DNA from: Anaerolineales bacterium
GTDB lineage: Bacteria; Chloroflexota; Anaerolineae; 4572-78; NAK82
DNA: 36,317 nt
NCBI GenBank assembly: GCA_020343875.1
Contig: CP070811.1
Location: 249,654 to 285,970, forward strand
Direction: 5' to 3'
Shown: positions 1-9,009 of the stretch, one piece after another
Position numbering within the stretch: position 1 is the first letter of the stretch
Layout: each line of letters starts with the position of its first letter
Notes under the pieces: model-generated
Databases searched by the model: none
What the model was told of the DNA's origin: nothing
What the model saw: only the letters and a program-made list of their open reading frames with translations
Made by a program: the position numbers and the translations under genes

Positions 1-597
<597 letters not shown>

Positions 598-609
598 CTA
601 GAGCTCGGG

Positions 610-1413
610 CTATGAGCTGACAAGCTCGGTTTTTCGTGTTGCTATTCCTTCAACAAAGGGGCAGTGCGCCTGAAATCCCAACTTCTTATAGACATGAATG
701 GCATCGGCGTTGTCTTGGGCCACGTTGAGCACCACATCGAGGCCCATTGCCAGTAAATCGGCGCAGACTGCGCTGGTGGAACGAGTCGCATAGCCTCGCC
801 CTCGATGTTCAGGGTAGGTACACACATTGCCCACCGCGGCCACGCCCATGGTCCGGGCCACGAGATGTGTGCCTGCGGCTGACACCAGTCGCCCCTGGTG
901 TTTCACGCCGTAAAAGACGCCCTGCGCCAGTTGATAGGGGGTGAAAGCATTGCCCTGTGCGCTGGCGTACAGGCAGGCCAGCTCGTCGGCGTAGCTTGGT
1001 CCCAGCCGCTCCACGTCAAATCCAGTCACCGGGCGAAAATCAGAGACGGAAAGCGTCATGCGCAGCATATGGTCAATCTCACCCGTTTGGTAGTGAGTTT
1101 GCAAGGCGGGCAAATGCGATTCACGGCAGGTGAACTGTACCGTGTCAGGCCGCAGCGCGGCTTCCAAGATCATCACGACGCCGATTGGCTCGCCCATAAT
1201 AAAGAGGGCTGGCGGATCTAAGCCTTCAAAGAGCAACACCAGCGAGCGGGCCTCCCCGCCCAACTCGGCGCCGTACCAGCCACATTGCTCAAAAAGGCCC
1301 GGCTCCAAGTCGCCAATGGCGTAGGCGGCATACCAGTGATCCTGCCCCAAGATGGTGATGATCTCGGCTGGGTCAGAGAGACCGCGAACGTGCCACGTAT
1401 CTAGCCCACTCAC
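610..1413 (-). CDS. GNAT-family N-acetyltransferase
   Basis: A 267-residue protein with a C-terminal GCN5-related acetyltransferase domain. The acetyl-CoA loop RGRGYA is at about 204-209, followed by the helix and the typical NADAIHVYKKLGF ending (about 235-247). The N-terminal half has no motif I recognise and may form a degenerate second GNAT-like fold. Start is GTG at 1413, with GAAGGA about nine bases upstream; adoK ends only six bases before it, so the two are very probably co-transcribed. The substrate cannot be read from sequence. Its position between adoK and ahcY, behind a SAM-I riboswitch, hints at a role in SAM by-product or sulfur metabolism, but this is inference. Confidence 0.88.
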   Translation of the reverse strand: MSGLDTWHVRGLSDPAEIITILGQDHWYAAYAIGDLEPGLFEQCGWYGAELGGEARSLVLLFEGLDPPALFIMGEPIGVVMILEAALRPDTVQFTCRESHLPALQTHYQTGEIDHMLRMTLSVSDFRPVTGFDVERLGPSYADELACLYASAQGNAFTPYQLAQGVFYGVKHQGRLVSAAGTHLVARTMGVAAVGNVCTYPEHRGRGYATRSTSAVCADLLAMGLDVVLNVAQDNADAIHVYKKLGFQAHCPFVEGIATRKTELVSS

Positions 1414-1419
1414 CGCCAG

Positions 1420-2403
1420 CTATCCTTCGGGTACCAACGACACCGCACTGTGAAGCAATTCGAAAGCTGTTTCGTCGTCGAAAGTCTCGTAGTAGCGCTG
1501 GCAAAAACTATCCAGGGTATAGCGGTGGCGCTGTGTGCCGTGCTCCTCCAGCACGTATGTGGCGGCCAGGCTGCCCATTCGTCCCGCGGCAAGCCAGGGC
1601 AAGCCCCGGCACATCCCAGTGATAAACCCGGCACGATAGGCATCCCCCACACCTGTTGGATCAGCCACCCGGCGCGGCGGCACACTGGGGATCTCCAGCA
1701 CTCCCTCGGACGTGTGCACCGCCGAGCCCCGCTCACCTTGTGTCACGACGACTACCTCGGTAAGTTCCTGGATCTGGCTGGTGCTGAGTCCAGTCTGCTT
1801 TTTGATCATCCCGAATTCGTAATCGTTGACGATGAGGATATTGGCCCCCCGAATACCTTCCACCAGCTCCGATGGCGTGAGGCGGGGAATCTGCTGACTG
1901 GGATCGTAAATGTAAGGGATGTCCAGTTCCTGACACTCGCGAGCATACTTGACCATGGCACCCGGGTCGTTAGGGGAGATGATAGCAATTTCAATCGTCT
2001 CGGGCCGGTTGTCATTGAAGGAGAGTCGGCCGGCTTTGGCCATAGCCCCCGTGTAAAAACTGGCAATCTGGTTGTTGTCCCGATCCGTGCTGACGAAAAA
2101 GGATGCCGTAAACTCGTCGGCGAGTTGCAGGACACCTGACGTGTCCACACCATTATCGCGCAGCCAGGCGACATATTCTGGCGCATCCTGGCCCACTGTT
2201 GCCATCAGGAGCGGGTGCTGGCCGAGCAAGGCCAGGTTATAGGCGATGTTGCCACCGCAGCCCCCTCGCTCGCGTCGCATCGAGTCCACCAGGAAGCTCA
2301 CGGATAAAATCTCAATCTGGTCGGGCAGAATGTGATCTACAAAACGACCAGGGAACGACATGATGTAGTCGTAGGCCATTGAGCCAGTTACGGCAATGGT
2401 CAC
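1420..2403 (-). CDS. adoK: Adenosine kinase, PfkB family, mycobacterial AdoK type
   Basis: A 327-residue ribokinase-family protein that should phosphorylate adenosine to AMP with ATP. The N-terminus (MTIAVTGS, FPGRF, SFLVD) closely follows the Mycobacterium tuberculosis adenosine kinase as I recall it, rather than sugar kinases. PfkB signature 1 is the Gly-rich GGCGGN at 47-52; signature 2 is [11 protein letters not shown] with catalytic Asp254. DPSQQ (168-172) and NDYE (193-196) also match that subfamily. Start is GTG at 2403, which overlaps the mtnA stop as GTGA, so translation is probably coupled. With ahcY in the same series it closes the route SAH to adenosine to AMP. A different nucleoside or sugar substrate cannot be excluded. 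Confidence 0.9.
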   Translation of the reverse strand: MTIAVTGSMAYDYIMSFPGRFVDHILPDQIEILSVSFLVDSMRRERGGCGGNIAYNLALLGQHPLLMATVGQDAPEYVAWLRDNGVDTSGVLQLADEFTASFFVSTDRDNNQIASFYTGAMAKAGRLSFNDNRPETIEIAIISPNDPGAMVKYARECQELDIPYIYDPSQQIPRLTPSELVEGIRGANILIVNDYEFGMIKKQTGLSTSQIQELTEVVVVTQGERGSAVHTSEGVLEIPSVPPRRVADPTGVGDAYRAGFITGMCRGLPWLAAGRMGSLAATYVLEEHGTQRHRYTLDSFCQRYYETFDDETAFELLHSAVSLVPEG

Positions 2404-3452
2404 CTGTCACCCTCCCCCAACACCATCTTTCGCAGACTCAGGCCAAACGGGGGGTAGGCAACGCCGTTCTCGGTGACAATGCCGGTAACGTACCTGGCCG
2501 GCGTCACGTCGAAAGCAGGGTTGCCCACCTGGATCCCGGCGGGTGCGATAGGCATGCCCTGGCGGGTGAGTCCGACCACCTCCTCCGGGTCGCGCTCCTC
2601 AATGGGAATATCATCGCCGGTGGGACAGTTCAGGTCGACGGTCGAGGTAGGCACCACTGGGTAAAAGGGGATGCCGTTCTCCCTGGCCACGACAGCCAGC
2701 TTGTAGGTGCCAATCTTGTTGGCTACATCGCCGTTAGCGGCTGTGCGATCAGAACCAACGAAACAGATGTCGACTTGACCGGTGCGCATATAATGGCCGG
2801 CTGCATTATCCGCGATGAGGGTAAAATCGACACCCAGTTGCTGCAACTCCCAAGCAGTGAGGCGGGCACCTTGCAGGCGCGGCCGAGTCTCGTCAACGAA
2901 GACGTGGATCTTTTTTCCCTGCTCGTGAGCCATGCGTATTACACCCAGCGCCGTACCGTAGTCCACAGTCGCCAGTGCACCCGTATTGCAATGATGCAGA
3001 ATACTATCGCCGTCCCTGACCAGGGCAGCACCGTGAGCAGCCATACGCCGGTTGATTTCCACATCCTCGTCGGCCAGGGCCTGGGCATCTGCCAGGACTG
3101 CCTCTCGGATGTCATCTGGGGAGCTTAGCTTCTGGTCGGCAGCAACGCGCAGCACGCGATCGACGGCCCAGAAGAGATTCACAGCCGTGGGGCGGGCCCG
3201 ACGCAGCACCTCGGCGGCCGCTTCCAGGTCGCGCATCAGAGTGGTAGGCTCGTCAGCGGCACTTTGGTAAGCAGCCAACGCCATGCCAAAAGCAGCCGCA
3301 GCCCCGATCGCCGGTGCGCCCCGAATGTACATTTCTTTGATCGAGCGCGCCACCTCGCGGTAATCTGTGAACTCAGCGATTTCAAAGGTGCCCGGCAGCA
3401 GTCGCTGGTCAATCATTTTTACAGCGCCATTATCCCATTCAACAGTCCGCAT
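2400..3452 (-). CDS. mtnA: S-methyl-5-thioribose-1-phosphate isomerase
   Basis: A 350-residue enzyme of the eIF2B-alpha/MtnA family that converts methylthioribose-1-phosphate to methylthioribulose-1-phosphate in the methionine salvage pathway. RGAPAIG (44-50), the HHCNTGA motif with catalytic Cys155, and [10 protein letters not shown] with catalytic Asp235 are all present. The reading frame stays open 21 codons upstream to an ATG at 3515, but that ATG lies in the riboswitch P1 stem and the extension crosses the terminator. ATG 3452, preceded by a GGAGGG ribosome site, is the real start. It is the first gene after the SAM-I riboswitch. The gene that makes its substrate (mtnP or mtnN/mtnK) is not in the window. 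Confidence 0.96.
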   Translation of the reverse strand: MRTVEWDNGAVKMIDQRLLPGTFEIAEFTDYREVARSIKEMYIRGAPAIGAAAAFGMALAAYQSAADEPTTLMRDLEAAAEVLRRARPTAVNLFWAVDRVLRVAADQKLSSPDDIREAVLADAQALADEDVEINRRMAAHGAALVRDGDSILHHCNTGALATVDYGTALGVIRMAHEQGKKIHVFVDETRPRLQGARLTAWELQQLGVDFTLIADNAAGHYMRTGQVDICFVGSDRTAANGDVANKIGTYKLAVVARENGIPFYPVVPTSTVDLNCPTGDDIPIEERDPEEVVGLTRQGMPIAPAGIQVGNPAFDVTPARYVTGIVTENGVAYPPFGLSLRKMVLGEGDR

Positions 3453-3471
3453 CAGTTGACCCTCCATACGC

Positions 3472-3504
3472 AAAAAAGCTCTCCGATGAGAGCAAACGGA
3501 GAGC
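3472..3504 (-). terminator. Expression-platform terminator of the SAM-I riboswitch
   Basis: On the minus strand an 8-bp GC-rich stem (GCTCTCCG paired with CGGAGAGC) with an 11-nt loop is followed by six T residues, placed between the aptamer and the mtnA ribosome site. The loop and 3' flank contain CTCTCATC, exactly complementary over 8 nt to the 3' strand of aptamer stem P1 (GATGAGAG). This gives the expected antiterminator: with SAM bound, P1 holds that strand and the terminator forms. Confidence 0.92.
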
Positions 3505-3510
3505 GCGTCT

Positions 3511-3619
3511 CTCATCTTTCAGGCCACGCAGCCTGACGGAATTGGCACCTGGTCAGCGAACAATGGCTGGCTGGTTGCCGGGGCTTCATAGGGCCGTTCC
3601 CTCCACCCCTCTGGATGAG
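3511..3619 (-). ncRNA. SAM-I (S-box) riboswitch aptamer
   Basis: The reverse strand shows the S-box core: a P1 stem CTCATC/GATGAG, AGAGGGGTGGAGGGAA, GGCCCTATGAAGCCCCGGCAA, then GGTGCCAATTCC and a final GAAAGATGAG. Order and spacing agree with the SAM-I consensus, including the kink-turn side and the core purines. RNA starts about 20 nt upstream at the 3648-3676 promoter, and the aptamer is followed by an intrinsic terminator. It should switch off mtnA, adoK and the genes behind them when SAM is abundant. The assignment is from consensus reading; a covariance-model search (Rfam SAM, RF00162) would settle it. Confidence 0.95.
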
Positions 3620-3647
3620 CGTCCAGTTCGTTTAGTTTAACGGCAGG

Positions 3648-3676
3648 ATACTAGCATGGGCCAAAGGATTTGTCAA
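3648..3676 (-). promoter_or_regulatory. Promoter of the riboswitch-mtnA operon
   Basis: On the minus strand TTGACA (3671-3676) and TAGTAT (3648-3653) are separated by exactly 17 bp. The predicted start near 3641 lies about 20 nt before the riboswitch. The TGA stop codon of the upstream helical-protein gene (3673-3675) is part of the -35 box. Confidence 0.8.
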
Positions 3677-4116
3677 AAATCAGCCGCCTTCATCTCACGC
3701 ATATGCTGATCCCACCCTTCCAGCATATGGTCGGCCTGGGCTGAAAGGGAAACAAGCCATTCAGGAATGGCCTGGTCGGCCTGAGGGGCTTGCAGGCGTG
3801 CCGCGTACCAGGCCACCAAGTCAGCCAGGCTGCCTCGGACGACAAGCAACTGCTCGCGTAAGGAACGCATCCCCAGCACATCTCGAATCCTGGCCTTGCC
3901 CTGACGGTCGATTTCATATTCACCGGGTGCCACTCCCAGCCGGCGCAAATGGCCAGCCAGCGAGGCGATGGTTTCCTGCAACTCATCTACCAGGGTACCC
4001 AACGCCTGCCTGACATGAGGGTCAGCAGTGTTCTTGCTAAACGCCGTGCACAGCTCCACGCAGTTCAGATAGGCCTGCAAAAAAGCCTGGAGTTCCTGAG
4101 TTGAGAGTTCGGCCAT
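3673..4116 (-). CDS. Small all-helical protein of unknown function
   Basis: A 147-residue protein, predicted by eye to be almost entirely alpha-helical, with a four-helix-bundle feel (long amphipathic stretches at about 5-30, 35-62, 80-110 and 118-143). I see no catalytic motif, signal peptide or membrane segment. It could be a ferritin-like or DinB-like bundle, but the characteristic metal-binding His residues are not evident. ATG at 4116 lies 4 bp after the stop of the PIG-L deacetylase gene, so the two form one transcription unit. Its stop codon is embedded in the -35 box of the mtnA promoter. Confidence 0.8.
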   Translation of the reverse strand: MAELSTQELQAFLQAYLNCVELCTAFSKNTADPHVRQALGTLVDELQETIASLAGHLRRLGVAPGEYEIDRQGKARIRDVLGMRSLREQLLVVRGSLADLVAWYAARLQAPQADQAIPEWLVSLSAQADHMLEGWDQHMREMKAADF

Positions 4117-4120
4117 AGTT

Positions 4121-4942
4121 CTACTCTCTCAACCCGGCAAAAAGGTCTGTCTCCAAGCCATCCGGTAAGCCCACGTTAGAGTGATGCAACACGAAGTGCT
4201 CGTGTTGGAACCAATGTTCATTCATCACCTCCTCGGGCGTATCGCTGAAACGGCTGCGACGGCCCACCTGCGTGGCGTGGCATTGAATGCCGCGCAATTT
4301 GGATTCCACGTAATCACTCACGTCAATCACGCAGGTGATCTCGTCCTCTGGCCAGGCGACGAAGTAGAACGGCACGCCGTCCATCATAACCGCAGCCGGT
4401 TTCCCCTCCTCGTCCGCCATAGAGGTCACCTGGGCCTCGGGCAAAGCACGCAGGTAGACCTTGCTCACCTGGTGCGGCTGGCAGACACTCGCCAACTGTT
4501 CAGGAAAACAATCCGGATCGGCGGCCAACTCGGCGGCGATAGTGGCCCACCGATAGACGGCGATATGATCGTAATGTCCGTAGATGCCGTCCAGCCCAAA
4601 GGTGATCAGCACCTGCGGCCTGAGTTCGCGGATGATGCGCACCAGGCGGCCTACCGCCTGGCCCTGGTTAACGATCGTCAGCTGCCCATCCTGGTAGTCC
4701 AGGAAACGCGGAGGGTGGATACCATAGATCTGGCAGGCACATCGCAACTCCTGCTCACGCACGTACGGCAAATTGGCAGAGGTGGCCAGGTCCGGCTCGA
4801 GGATCTGGCCCGCCTCGCCCCGGGTAGCCGTGACCAGATATACATGGTGCCCTTCGGCGGCATATTTTGTCAGGGTACCGCCAGTGCCAAAGGCTTCGTC
4901 GTCAGGATGGGCGAAAACGGCCATTAGGGTCAGTTTGCTCAA
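4121..4942 (-). CDS. PIG-L/LmbE family deacetylase
   Basis: A 273-residue zinc-dependent N-acetyl sugar deacetylase of the LmbE/MshB/BshB superfamily. The AHPDDE motif (11-16) and the downstream GHYDH motif supply the zinc ligands and catalytic Asp. Family members deacetylate N-acetylglucosamine-linked compounds, including mycothiol and bacillithiol precursors; the substrate here is not readable. Start is TTG at 4942, chosen because AGGTGA lies seven bases upstream; the next in-frame ATG begins directly before the AHPDD strand. It is the first gene after the promoter at 4980-5008 and is followed 4 bp later by the helical protein gene. Confidence 0.93.
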   Translation of the reverse strand: MSKLTLMAVFAHPDDEAFGTGGTLTKYAAEGHHVYLVTATRGEAGQILEPDLATSANLPYVREQELRCACQIYGIHPPRFLDYQDGQLTIVNQGQAVGRLVRIIRELRPQVLITFGLDGIYGHYDHIAVYRWATIAAELAADPDCFPEQLASVCQPHQVSKVYLRALPEAQVTSMADEEGKPAAVMMDGVPFYFVAWPEDEITCVIDVSDYVESKLRGIQCHATQVGRRSRFSDTPEEVMNEHWFQHEHFVLHHSNVGLPDGLETDLFAGLRE

Positions 4943-4979
4943 TTCTATTCACCTGCTGTGTATTCTGACTGGCAATCGG

Positions 4980-5008
4980 ATTATACCAGCCCGATTAACC
5001 CTCGTCAA
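4980..5008 (-). promoter_or_regulatory. Promoter for the PIG-L deacetylase gene
   Basis: On the minus strand TTGACG (5003-5008) and a perfect TATAAT (4980-4985) are 17 bp apart. Transcription would begin about 30 nt before the TTG start at 4942, leaving room for the AGGTGA ribosome site. Confidence 0.82.
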
Positions 5009-5121
5009 TGAGAGCCACTTTTTTCGCAGGCAGCGGCTACCCCCAGGTGGAAGGGGGCTGCCCGCACGATCGGCCCTTTTCGCATAGTAAGCCTACTCTT
5101 TACCCAGATATTTACCTGATG

Positions 5122-5150
5122 CGCGCCGCCCCGGTAACGCGGGCGGCGCG
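5122..5150. terminator. GC-rich hairpin between DinB-like and PIG-L genes
   Basis: A perfect 10-bp inverted repeat (CGCGCCGCCC and GGGCGGCGCG) with a 9-nt loop lies about 85 bp past the stop of the DinB-like gene and upstream of the PIG-L promoter. No T-run follows on either strand, so it is terminator-like only. The rest of 4943-5233 holds the PIG-L promoter and no gene I can support. Confidence 0.45.
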
Positions 5151-5233
5151 TGGATTCTACAGGAAGGAACAAGTCCCCGCCCAGAATGAATTGTGGGCAG
5201 CGACGGCCCAACCTGCCTGACGCCGGACCCGGC

Positions 5234-5758
5234 CTAAGGGGGCGGCTCGCCCCCTTCCAGGCGATACACCGCCTGCGCCATGTCCCCCACGAACTGGGGC
5301 AGGTCGGGATGTCCCAACAGTTGGCGGATGGCATGTGCTTCACCAATGTGGAACCAGTAATGGTAGGTGTTCCTCAGAAGCATGGTGCCTATGCTTTCCA
5401 GCAGGGGCTTACCATTCCGCTCCAAGTGAGTTTGCAGCCCTTCCGCCGTCAGCGTATCCAGGTATTCATCGGCCGCGCCTGTGACAGTGTGCCACACAGT
5501 CCACATCTCCTCTAGTGGGGGAGTGCTGGCCGGCTGGCCGTAGCCGACTTGCTTGTTCAGGTCGGGCGCAAGATTCTGGCCCTGGGCCCATAGCACCCAG
5601 TAGCGGTGTTCCTGGTTGGCCAGGTGGCCGATGATCCAACTGATGCAATTCATAGGCTCGAAGCGCCGCCGGGCATCCGCATCAGAAAGGCCTTCCAAGC
5701 AGCGCACCATTTCGCTGCGGGCGAATTTCAATCGAGTGACCAGGGGATGAGGAAGCAT
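5234..5758 (-). CDS. DinB-superfamily protein
   Basis: A 174-residue four-helix protein of the DinB/YfiT metal-dependent superfamily. The spacing of histidines in IIGHLANQEHR (about 42-52) and YHYWFHIGEAHA (about 132-143) matches the three-His metal site of this fold. Members include thiol-dependent transferases (for example bacillithiol or mycothiol S-transferases) and many uncharacterised proteins. It starts with ATG at 5758, 12 bp after the glpD remnant, in what looks like one minus-strand transcript with the HAD phosphatase gene. A 9-bp inverted repeat overlaps its stop (5236-5256). The link to the thiol-type deacetylase nearby is only suggestive. Confidence 0.87.
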   Translation of the reverse strand: MLPHPLVTRLKFARSEMVRCLEGLSDADARRRFEPMNCISWIIGHLANQEHRYWVLWAQGQNLAPDLNKQVGYGQPASTPPLEEMWTVWHTVTGAADEYLDTLTAEGLQTHLERNGKPLLESIGTMLLRNTYHYWFHIGEAHAIRQLLGHPDLPQFVGDMAQAVYRLEGGEPPP

Positions 5759-5770
5759 CGTTTACTCCTT

Positions 5771-6559
5771 TCAATTCCGCCAGCGGCGCGTCTGCGCCAC
5801 CACCTGCCGGTAGTTCTCTACCTGCCTGGTTTGCTCCTGCTCCGACCAGCCGAGCTCAGCTCCCATGAATGCAGCCACTTCGGCGGCCACGCCCAGCCCC
5901 TGATCCCTATCCTGGTCGAGCAGGTGGGTGCGACGGGCCAGCACATCTTCCAGGCAGACCGCCATCTCGTGGCAGATGGCATACAACACCTCGGCCTTGA
6001 GATAGGGCAGACCCGGCAGGAGGGGCTGCACCAGGCACTCGTCCCCTTTGGCGCAGGCCAGCACTTCGGGGTAGCGGGTGCCATAGGTTGACACCAGATG
6101 AGCCACCGTCTCAGGGCCAAGCTGATCGCCCAGATTGACCACCACGTCGGCCAGGTAGGCGTGCCAGTCATCTATGTCGCTGCCGGGCAGAGTCCGGCCT
6201 GTCGTCTGGCGGCGTCGGCCCGGAGGCACTGGCAGGCCATGCTCGCGACCCAGGTAACGGGCTAATTCGTCCACCATTTCCTCAGCCATCGATCGCCAGG
6301 TGGTCAACTTTCCACCGGCAATAGTGAAAAACCCAGGGGCGGTGTTCAGAATCTGGTGCTCGCGGGAGACCTTGTAGCCGGTAGGCGCATCATCGGCAAT
6401 CAGAGGTCGGAATCCGGCATAGGCGCTGACGATGTCAGCTTGGCTAAGACCAGCCACCGGGAAAGCGTGGCGGACTGCTTCCAGGATGTAGGCTATGTCT
6501 CCGGCATCGGCGTGCACGTCGGCGGGGTCGCCCTGGCAGTCGGTGTCGGTGGTACCCAC
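5771..6559 (-). pseudogene. glpD: glpD remnant: C-terminal half of glycerol-3-phosphate dehydrogenase
   Basis: An open frame of 262 codons (GTG at 6559) that begins exactly at the GlpD motif GTTDTD and continues through DAGDIAYILEAV, AGFRPL, SREHQI and the highly conserved GGKLTTWR to the C-terminal DAO_C-type helical domain. Aerobic GlpD is normally about 500 residues or more. The whole N-terminal FAD-binding half, with its GxGxxG Rossmann motif, is missing. In frame upstream, only a few codons (reading SRIV) could still be GlpD before the sequence becomes the 3' end of the HAD gene. The fragment has no internal stop. It cannot bind FAD in the usual way and is probably a recent deletion product, unless it works as a separate domain. 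Confidence 0.7.
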
Positions 6560-7356
6560 TATACGACTGATTTGCCCCCAAACAGCCGAGGCAGCTCAGC
6601 GATGCTCTCCAGCACGTGATCGGGCTGCACGCGGGCGTCGAGCAGATCCTCCCGCTGGGTGACCCCCGTTAGCACCAAGGCAGTTGCTATGCCGGCGCGC
6701 TGCCCCATGAGGATATCGGTCTCCAACCGATCACCTACCATCAGACAGGCACCAGCCGGTAGCCCCAGCCGTTCGAGCGCCACTTCCAAGATCAAGGAAG
6801 ATGGCTTGCCAACTACCAGTTCTACGCTCCGGCCACTACACCCCTCTAGCGCGCCGATGACAGCCCCCGCATCCGGGATTTGGCCGCCTTCAACGGGGCA
6901 GGTGCGGTCAGCGTTGGTGGCCAGGAAACGCGCGCCCCGGCTTAGAGCCTGGAAGGCGATGTTCAGCTTGCGGTAGTCGAAACTTCGGTCGAAGCTAGCC
7001 ACCACTACCTCAATCTGGTCTGGATCTTCACTTAATCGGAAATTGGCGGCCACCAATTCTTCCAGCAGCGGGGGCTCGCCAATGGCAAACACGCTAGCCC
7101 CCGGCATCTCGCGACTCAGATAGCGGACAAGGACCAGCGACGAGTTGATCACGTCGTCAGGTTGGGTGGGGACGTTGAGCCGGGTCAGCTTCGCCGCATA
7201 ATGGCTGCGGCTTTCCAACGGCTTGTTAGATACAAAGACGACTGGATAGGAGTGACGGCGCAACCATGCGATGCTTTCGCGAGCGCCCGGAATCAGCTTG
7301 TGCCCGAGGTAAACGGTTCCGTCCAAGTCGAAGATGATGCCTTGAGGTCTTATCAT
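6559..7356 (-). CDS. HAD-superfamily phosphatase, NagD/subfamily IIA
   Basis: A 265-residue haloacid dehalogenase-type phosphatase. Motif I is DLDGTVYLG with nucleophile Asp10 and Asp12; motif II is VSNKP; the lysine motif is VVGKPS; motif IV is VGDRLETD. A C2-type cap domain lies between motifs II and III, as in NagD, AraL and phosphoglycolate/glycerol-phosphate phosphatases. ATG at 7356 is chosen because the catalytic strand starts right after it and AGGG precedes it; a GTG at 7416 would add 20 residues without homology. Its stop shares one base with the GTG of the glpD remnant. A glycerol-phosphate substrate is tempting given that neighbour, but is inference. Confidence 0.9.
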   Translation of the reverse strand: MIRPQGIIFDLDGTVYLGHKLIPGARESIAWLRRHSYPVVFVSNKPLESRSHYAAKLTRLNVPTQPDDVINSSLVLVRYLSREMPGASVFAIGEPPLLEELVAANFRLSEDPDQIEVVVASFDRSFDYRKLNIAFQALSRGARFLATNADRTCPVEGGQIPDAGAVIGALEGCSGRSVELVVGKPSSLILEVALERLGLPAGACLMVGDRLETDILMGQRAGIATALVLTGVTQREDLLDARVQPDHVLESIAELPRLFGGKSVV

Positions 7357-7390
7357 AATGCCCTGGCTGCAAGGTGATTTCAGTGCCTGA

Positions 7391-7396
7391 ATTATA
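7391..7396 (-). promoter_or_regulatory. -10 box for the HAD phosphatase gene
   Basis: A perfect TATAAT on the minus strand, about 35 bp before the ATG at 7356. No good -35 box lies at 16-18 bp. It sits between the divergent secD promoter and the HAD gene, so the two promoters nearly abut. Confidence 0.5.
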
Positions 7397-7409
7397 GCAT
7401 GAACCTTAT

Positions 7410-7438
7410 TTGACACCCAAACTTCTGCGGATTATAAT
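7410..7438 (+). promoter_or_regulatory. Fully consensus sigma70 promoter of secD-secF
   Basis: TTGACA (7410-7415), a 17-bp spacer and TATAAT (7433-7438): every hexamer base matches the consensus. Transcription would start near 7445, about 60 nt before the secD ATG. Confidence 0.9.
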
Positions 7439-7503
7439 CATCCTGTTTGCCCCATGGAGGCAATCGTCGTCCTGCGACAAATCTATAAAACACCGAGGCA
7501 TCT

Positions 7504-8937
7504 ATGCGCCAACGTAACATCAGTATTCTGGTAGGGGTTATCTTACTTGCGGCTGTTCTGATCTGGATAGACCAGCCAAACAATCCGGGTTTGCACCTGA
7601 GTATCGGAAGCTTCCGCATCGACCGCGAGGTGAGGATCCATCAGGGCCTCGACTTGCAAGGCGGCTTGCAGGTTTTGCTGGAAGCCGACGTGCCGCCCGA
7701 GCAGGAAGTGGCTTTTGACGTACAGACAATGCAGGCGGCCCGCGTAATCGTGGAAAACCGCGTCAACGGGCTGGGCGTGACCGAGCCGCTGGTGCAACAG
7801 CAGGGAGACCGGCGGATCATTGTGGAGCTGCCAGGCATCGAGGACCCTGACCAGGCAATTGCTACCCTACGTGAGACCGGACTGCTGGAATTCGTGGAGG
7901 CCGGGCGTACCCCTTTACGGGAAGGTATGCTGGTCCGCACCAGCCTGGACGTAGAGGAGGAGGGAGCTACAGGAGAGGCCATCACGTCTACGGCTACCCT
8001 GACCGGCACCGAGGCCTTGACCGCAAGTGAGTATGCCTACGGCGGAAGGGTCTTCAACACGATTATGACGGGCCGGCATCTGAAAGACGCGGGCCTAAGC
8101 GCCGACAACCTGGGCCAGGTGGTGATTGCCTTTGAGCTGACGGACGAAGGATCCGAAATCTTCCGCGACTATACCGCACAACACGTGGGCGATATTGTAG
8201 CTATCGTCTTGGACAAAGTGGTTGTTTCGGCACCGGTCATTAACCAAGCCATCACCGGTGGCAGCGGTATCATCAGCAGCAACGCACCAGGCGGCTTCCC
8301 TGTGGATGAGGCCCGCGACGTGGCCATCAAAATGAAATACGGTGCGCTACCAGTCCCGCTCAAGGTAGTCGAAAACCGGACGGTGGGCCCCACCCTAGGA
8401 CAGGACTCCATCCAACGCAGCATCCGGGCTGGCGCCATCGGGCTAATCGTCGTCTTGCTCTTCATGATCACTTATTATCGGTTACCGGGATTCCTGGCTG
8501 ACCTGGCGCTGCTCATCTACGCGCTGCTCAACTTTGCCCTGTATAAGCTGATCCCGGTCACCCTCACCCTGCCAGCTATCACTGGCTTTATCCTATCCAC
8601 CGGCATGGCGGTCGATGCCAATATCCTGGTCTTCGAACGCATGAAGGAAGAACTCCGCGCCGGGCGCAGTCTGCGAGTGGCCATGGAAGCCGGATTCAGC
8701 CGCGCCTGGACTTCCATCCGTGACTCGAACCTGAGCACCCTCATCACCTGTGCCATTCTCTACTGGTTCGGCTCGAACTTCGGAGCCAGCATTGTGAAAG
8801 GCTTTGCCATCACGCTAGCGCTGGGGGTGATCATCAACCTGTTCACGGCGATAACGGTAACCCGCACTTTCATCCGTTTTGTTTTTGACCTGGCAGGAGA
8901 GAATCTGCGCAAGGTCAGCTGGCTGCTGGGCGTTTAG
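7504..8937 (+). CDS. secD: Protein translocase subunit SecD
   Basis: A 477-residue inner-membrane RND-type protein that works with SecF to drive late steps of Sec-dependent export using the proton gradient. A single membrane helix (about 7-24) is followed by the hallmark GLDLQGGLQVLLEAD motif, the periplasmic P1 domain (VENRVNGLGVTEP, IIVELPGI) and five C-terminal helices with the FILSTGMAVDANILVFERMKEE signature. It is shorter than the E. coli protein (615 aa), mainly in the periplasmic part, as is common outside Proteobacteria. GAGGC precedes the ATG. secF follows 72 bp later. Confidence 0.97.
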   Translation: MRQRNISILVGVILLAAVLIWIDQPNNPGLHLSIGSFRIDREVRIHQGLDLQGGLQVLLEADVPPEQEVAFDVQTMQAARVIVENRVNGLGVTEPLVQQQGDRRIIVELPGIEDPDQAIATLRETGLLEFVEAGRTPLREGMLVRTSLDVEEEGATGEAITSTATLTGTEALTASEYAYGGRVFNTIMTGRHLKDAGLSADNLGQVVIAFELTDEGSEIFRDYTAQHVGDIVAIVLDKVVVSAPVINQAITGGSGIISSNAPGGFPVDEARDVAIKMKYGALPVPLKVVENRTVGPTLGQDSIQRSIRAGAIGLIVVLLFMITYYRLPGFLADLALLIYALLNFALYKLIPVTLTLPAITGFILSTGMAVDANILVFERMKEELRAGRSLRVAMEAGFSRAWTSIRDSNLSTLITCAILYWFGSNFGASIVKGFAITLALGVIINLFTAITVTRTFIRFVFDLAGENLRKVSWLLGV

Positions 8938-9009
8938 CCAGCAACGCAGCGGCGAGCCTTGCATGACACCAGGAGGCTTGCCAAGACGCTAGCATTCGCT
9001 GGAGGCGAT

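Noticed and set aside
1450..2139. 229-codon plus-strand ORF
   Set aside because: Antisense shadow of adoK; its translation shows no domain, while the minus strand gives a clear kinase.
4181..4927. 248-codon plus-strand ORF
   Set aside because: Mirror frame of the PIG-L deacetylase gene, without homology or ribosome site.
5236..5256. 9-bp inverted repeat at the DinB-like stop as a terminator
   Set aside because: It overlaps the last codons, has a 3-nt loop and no T-run; it is more likely coding sequence of low complexity.
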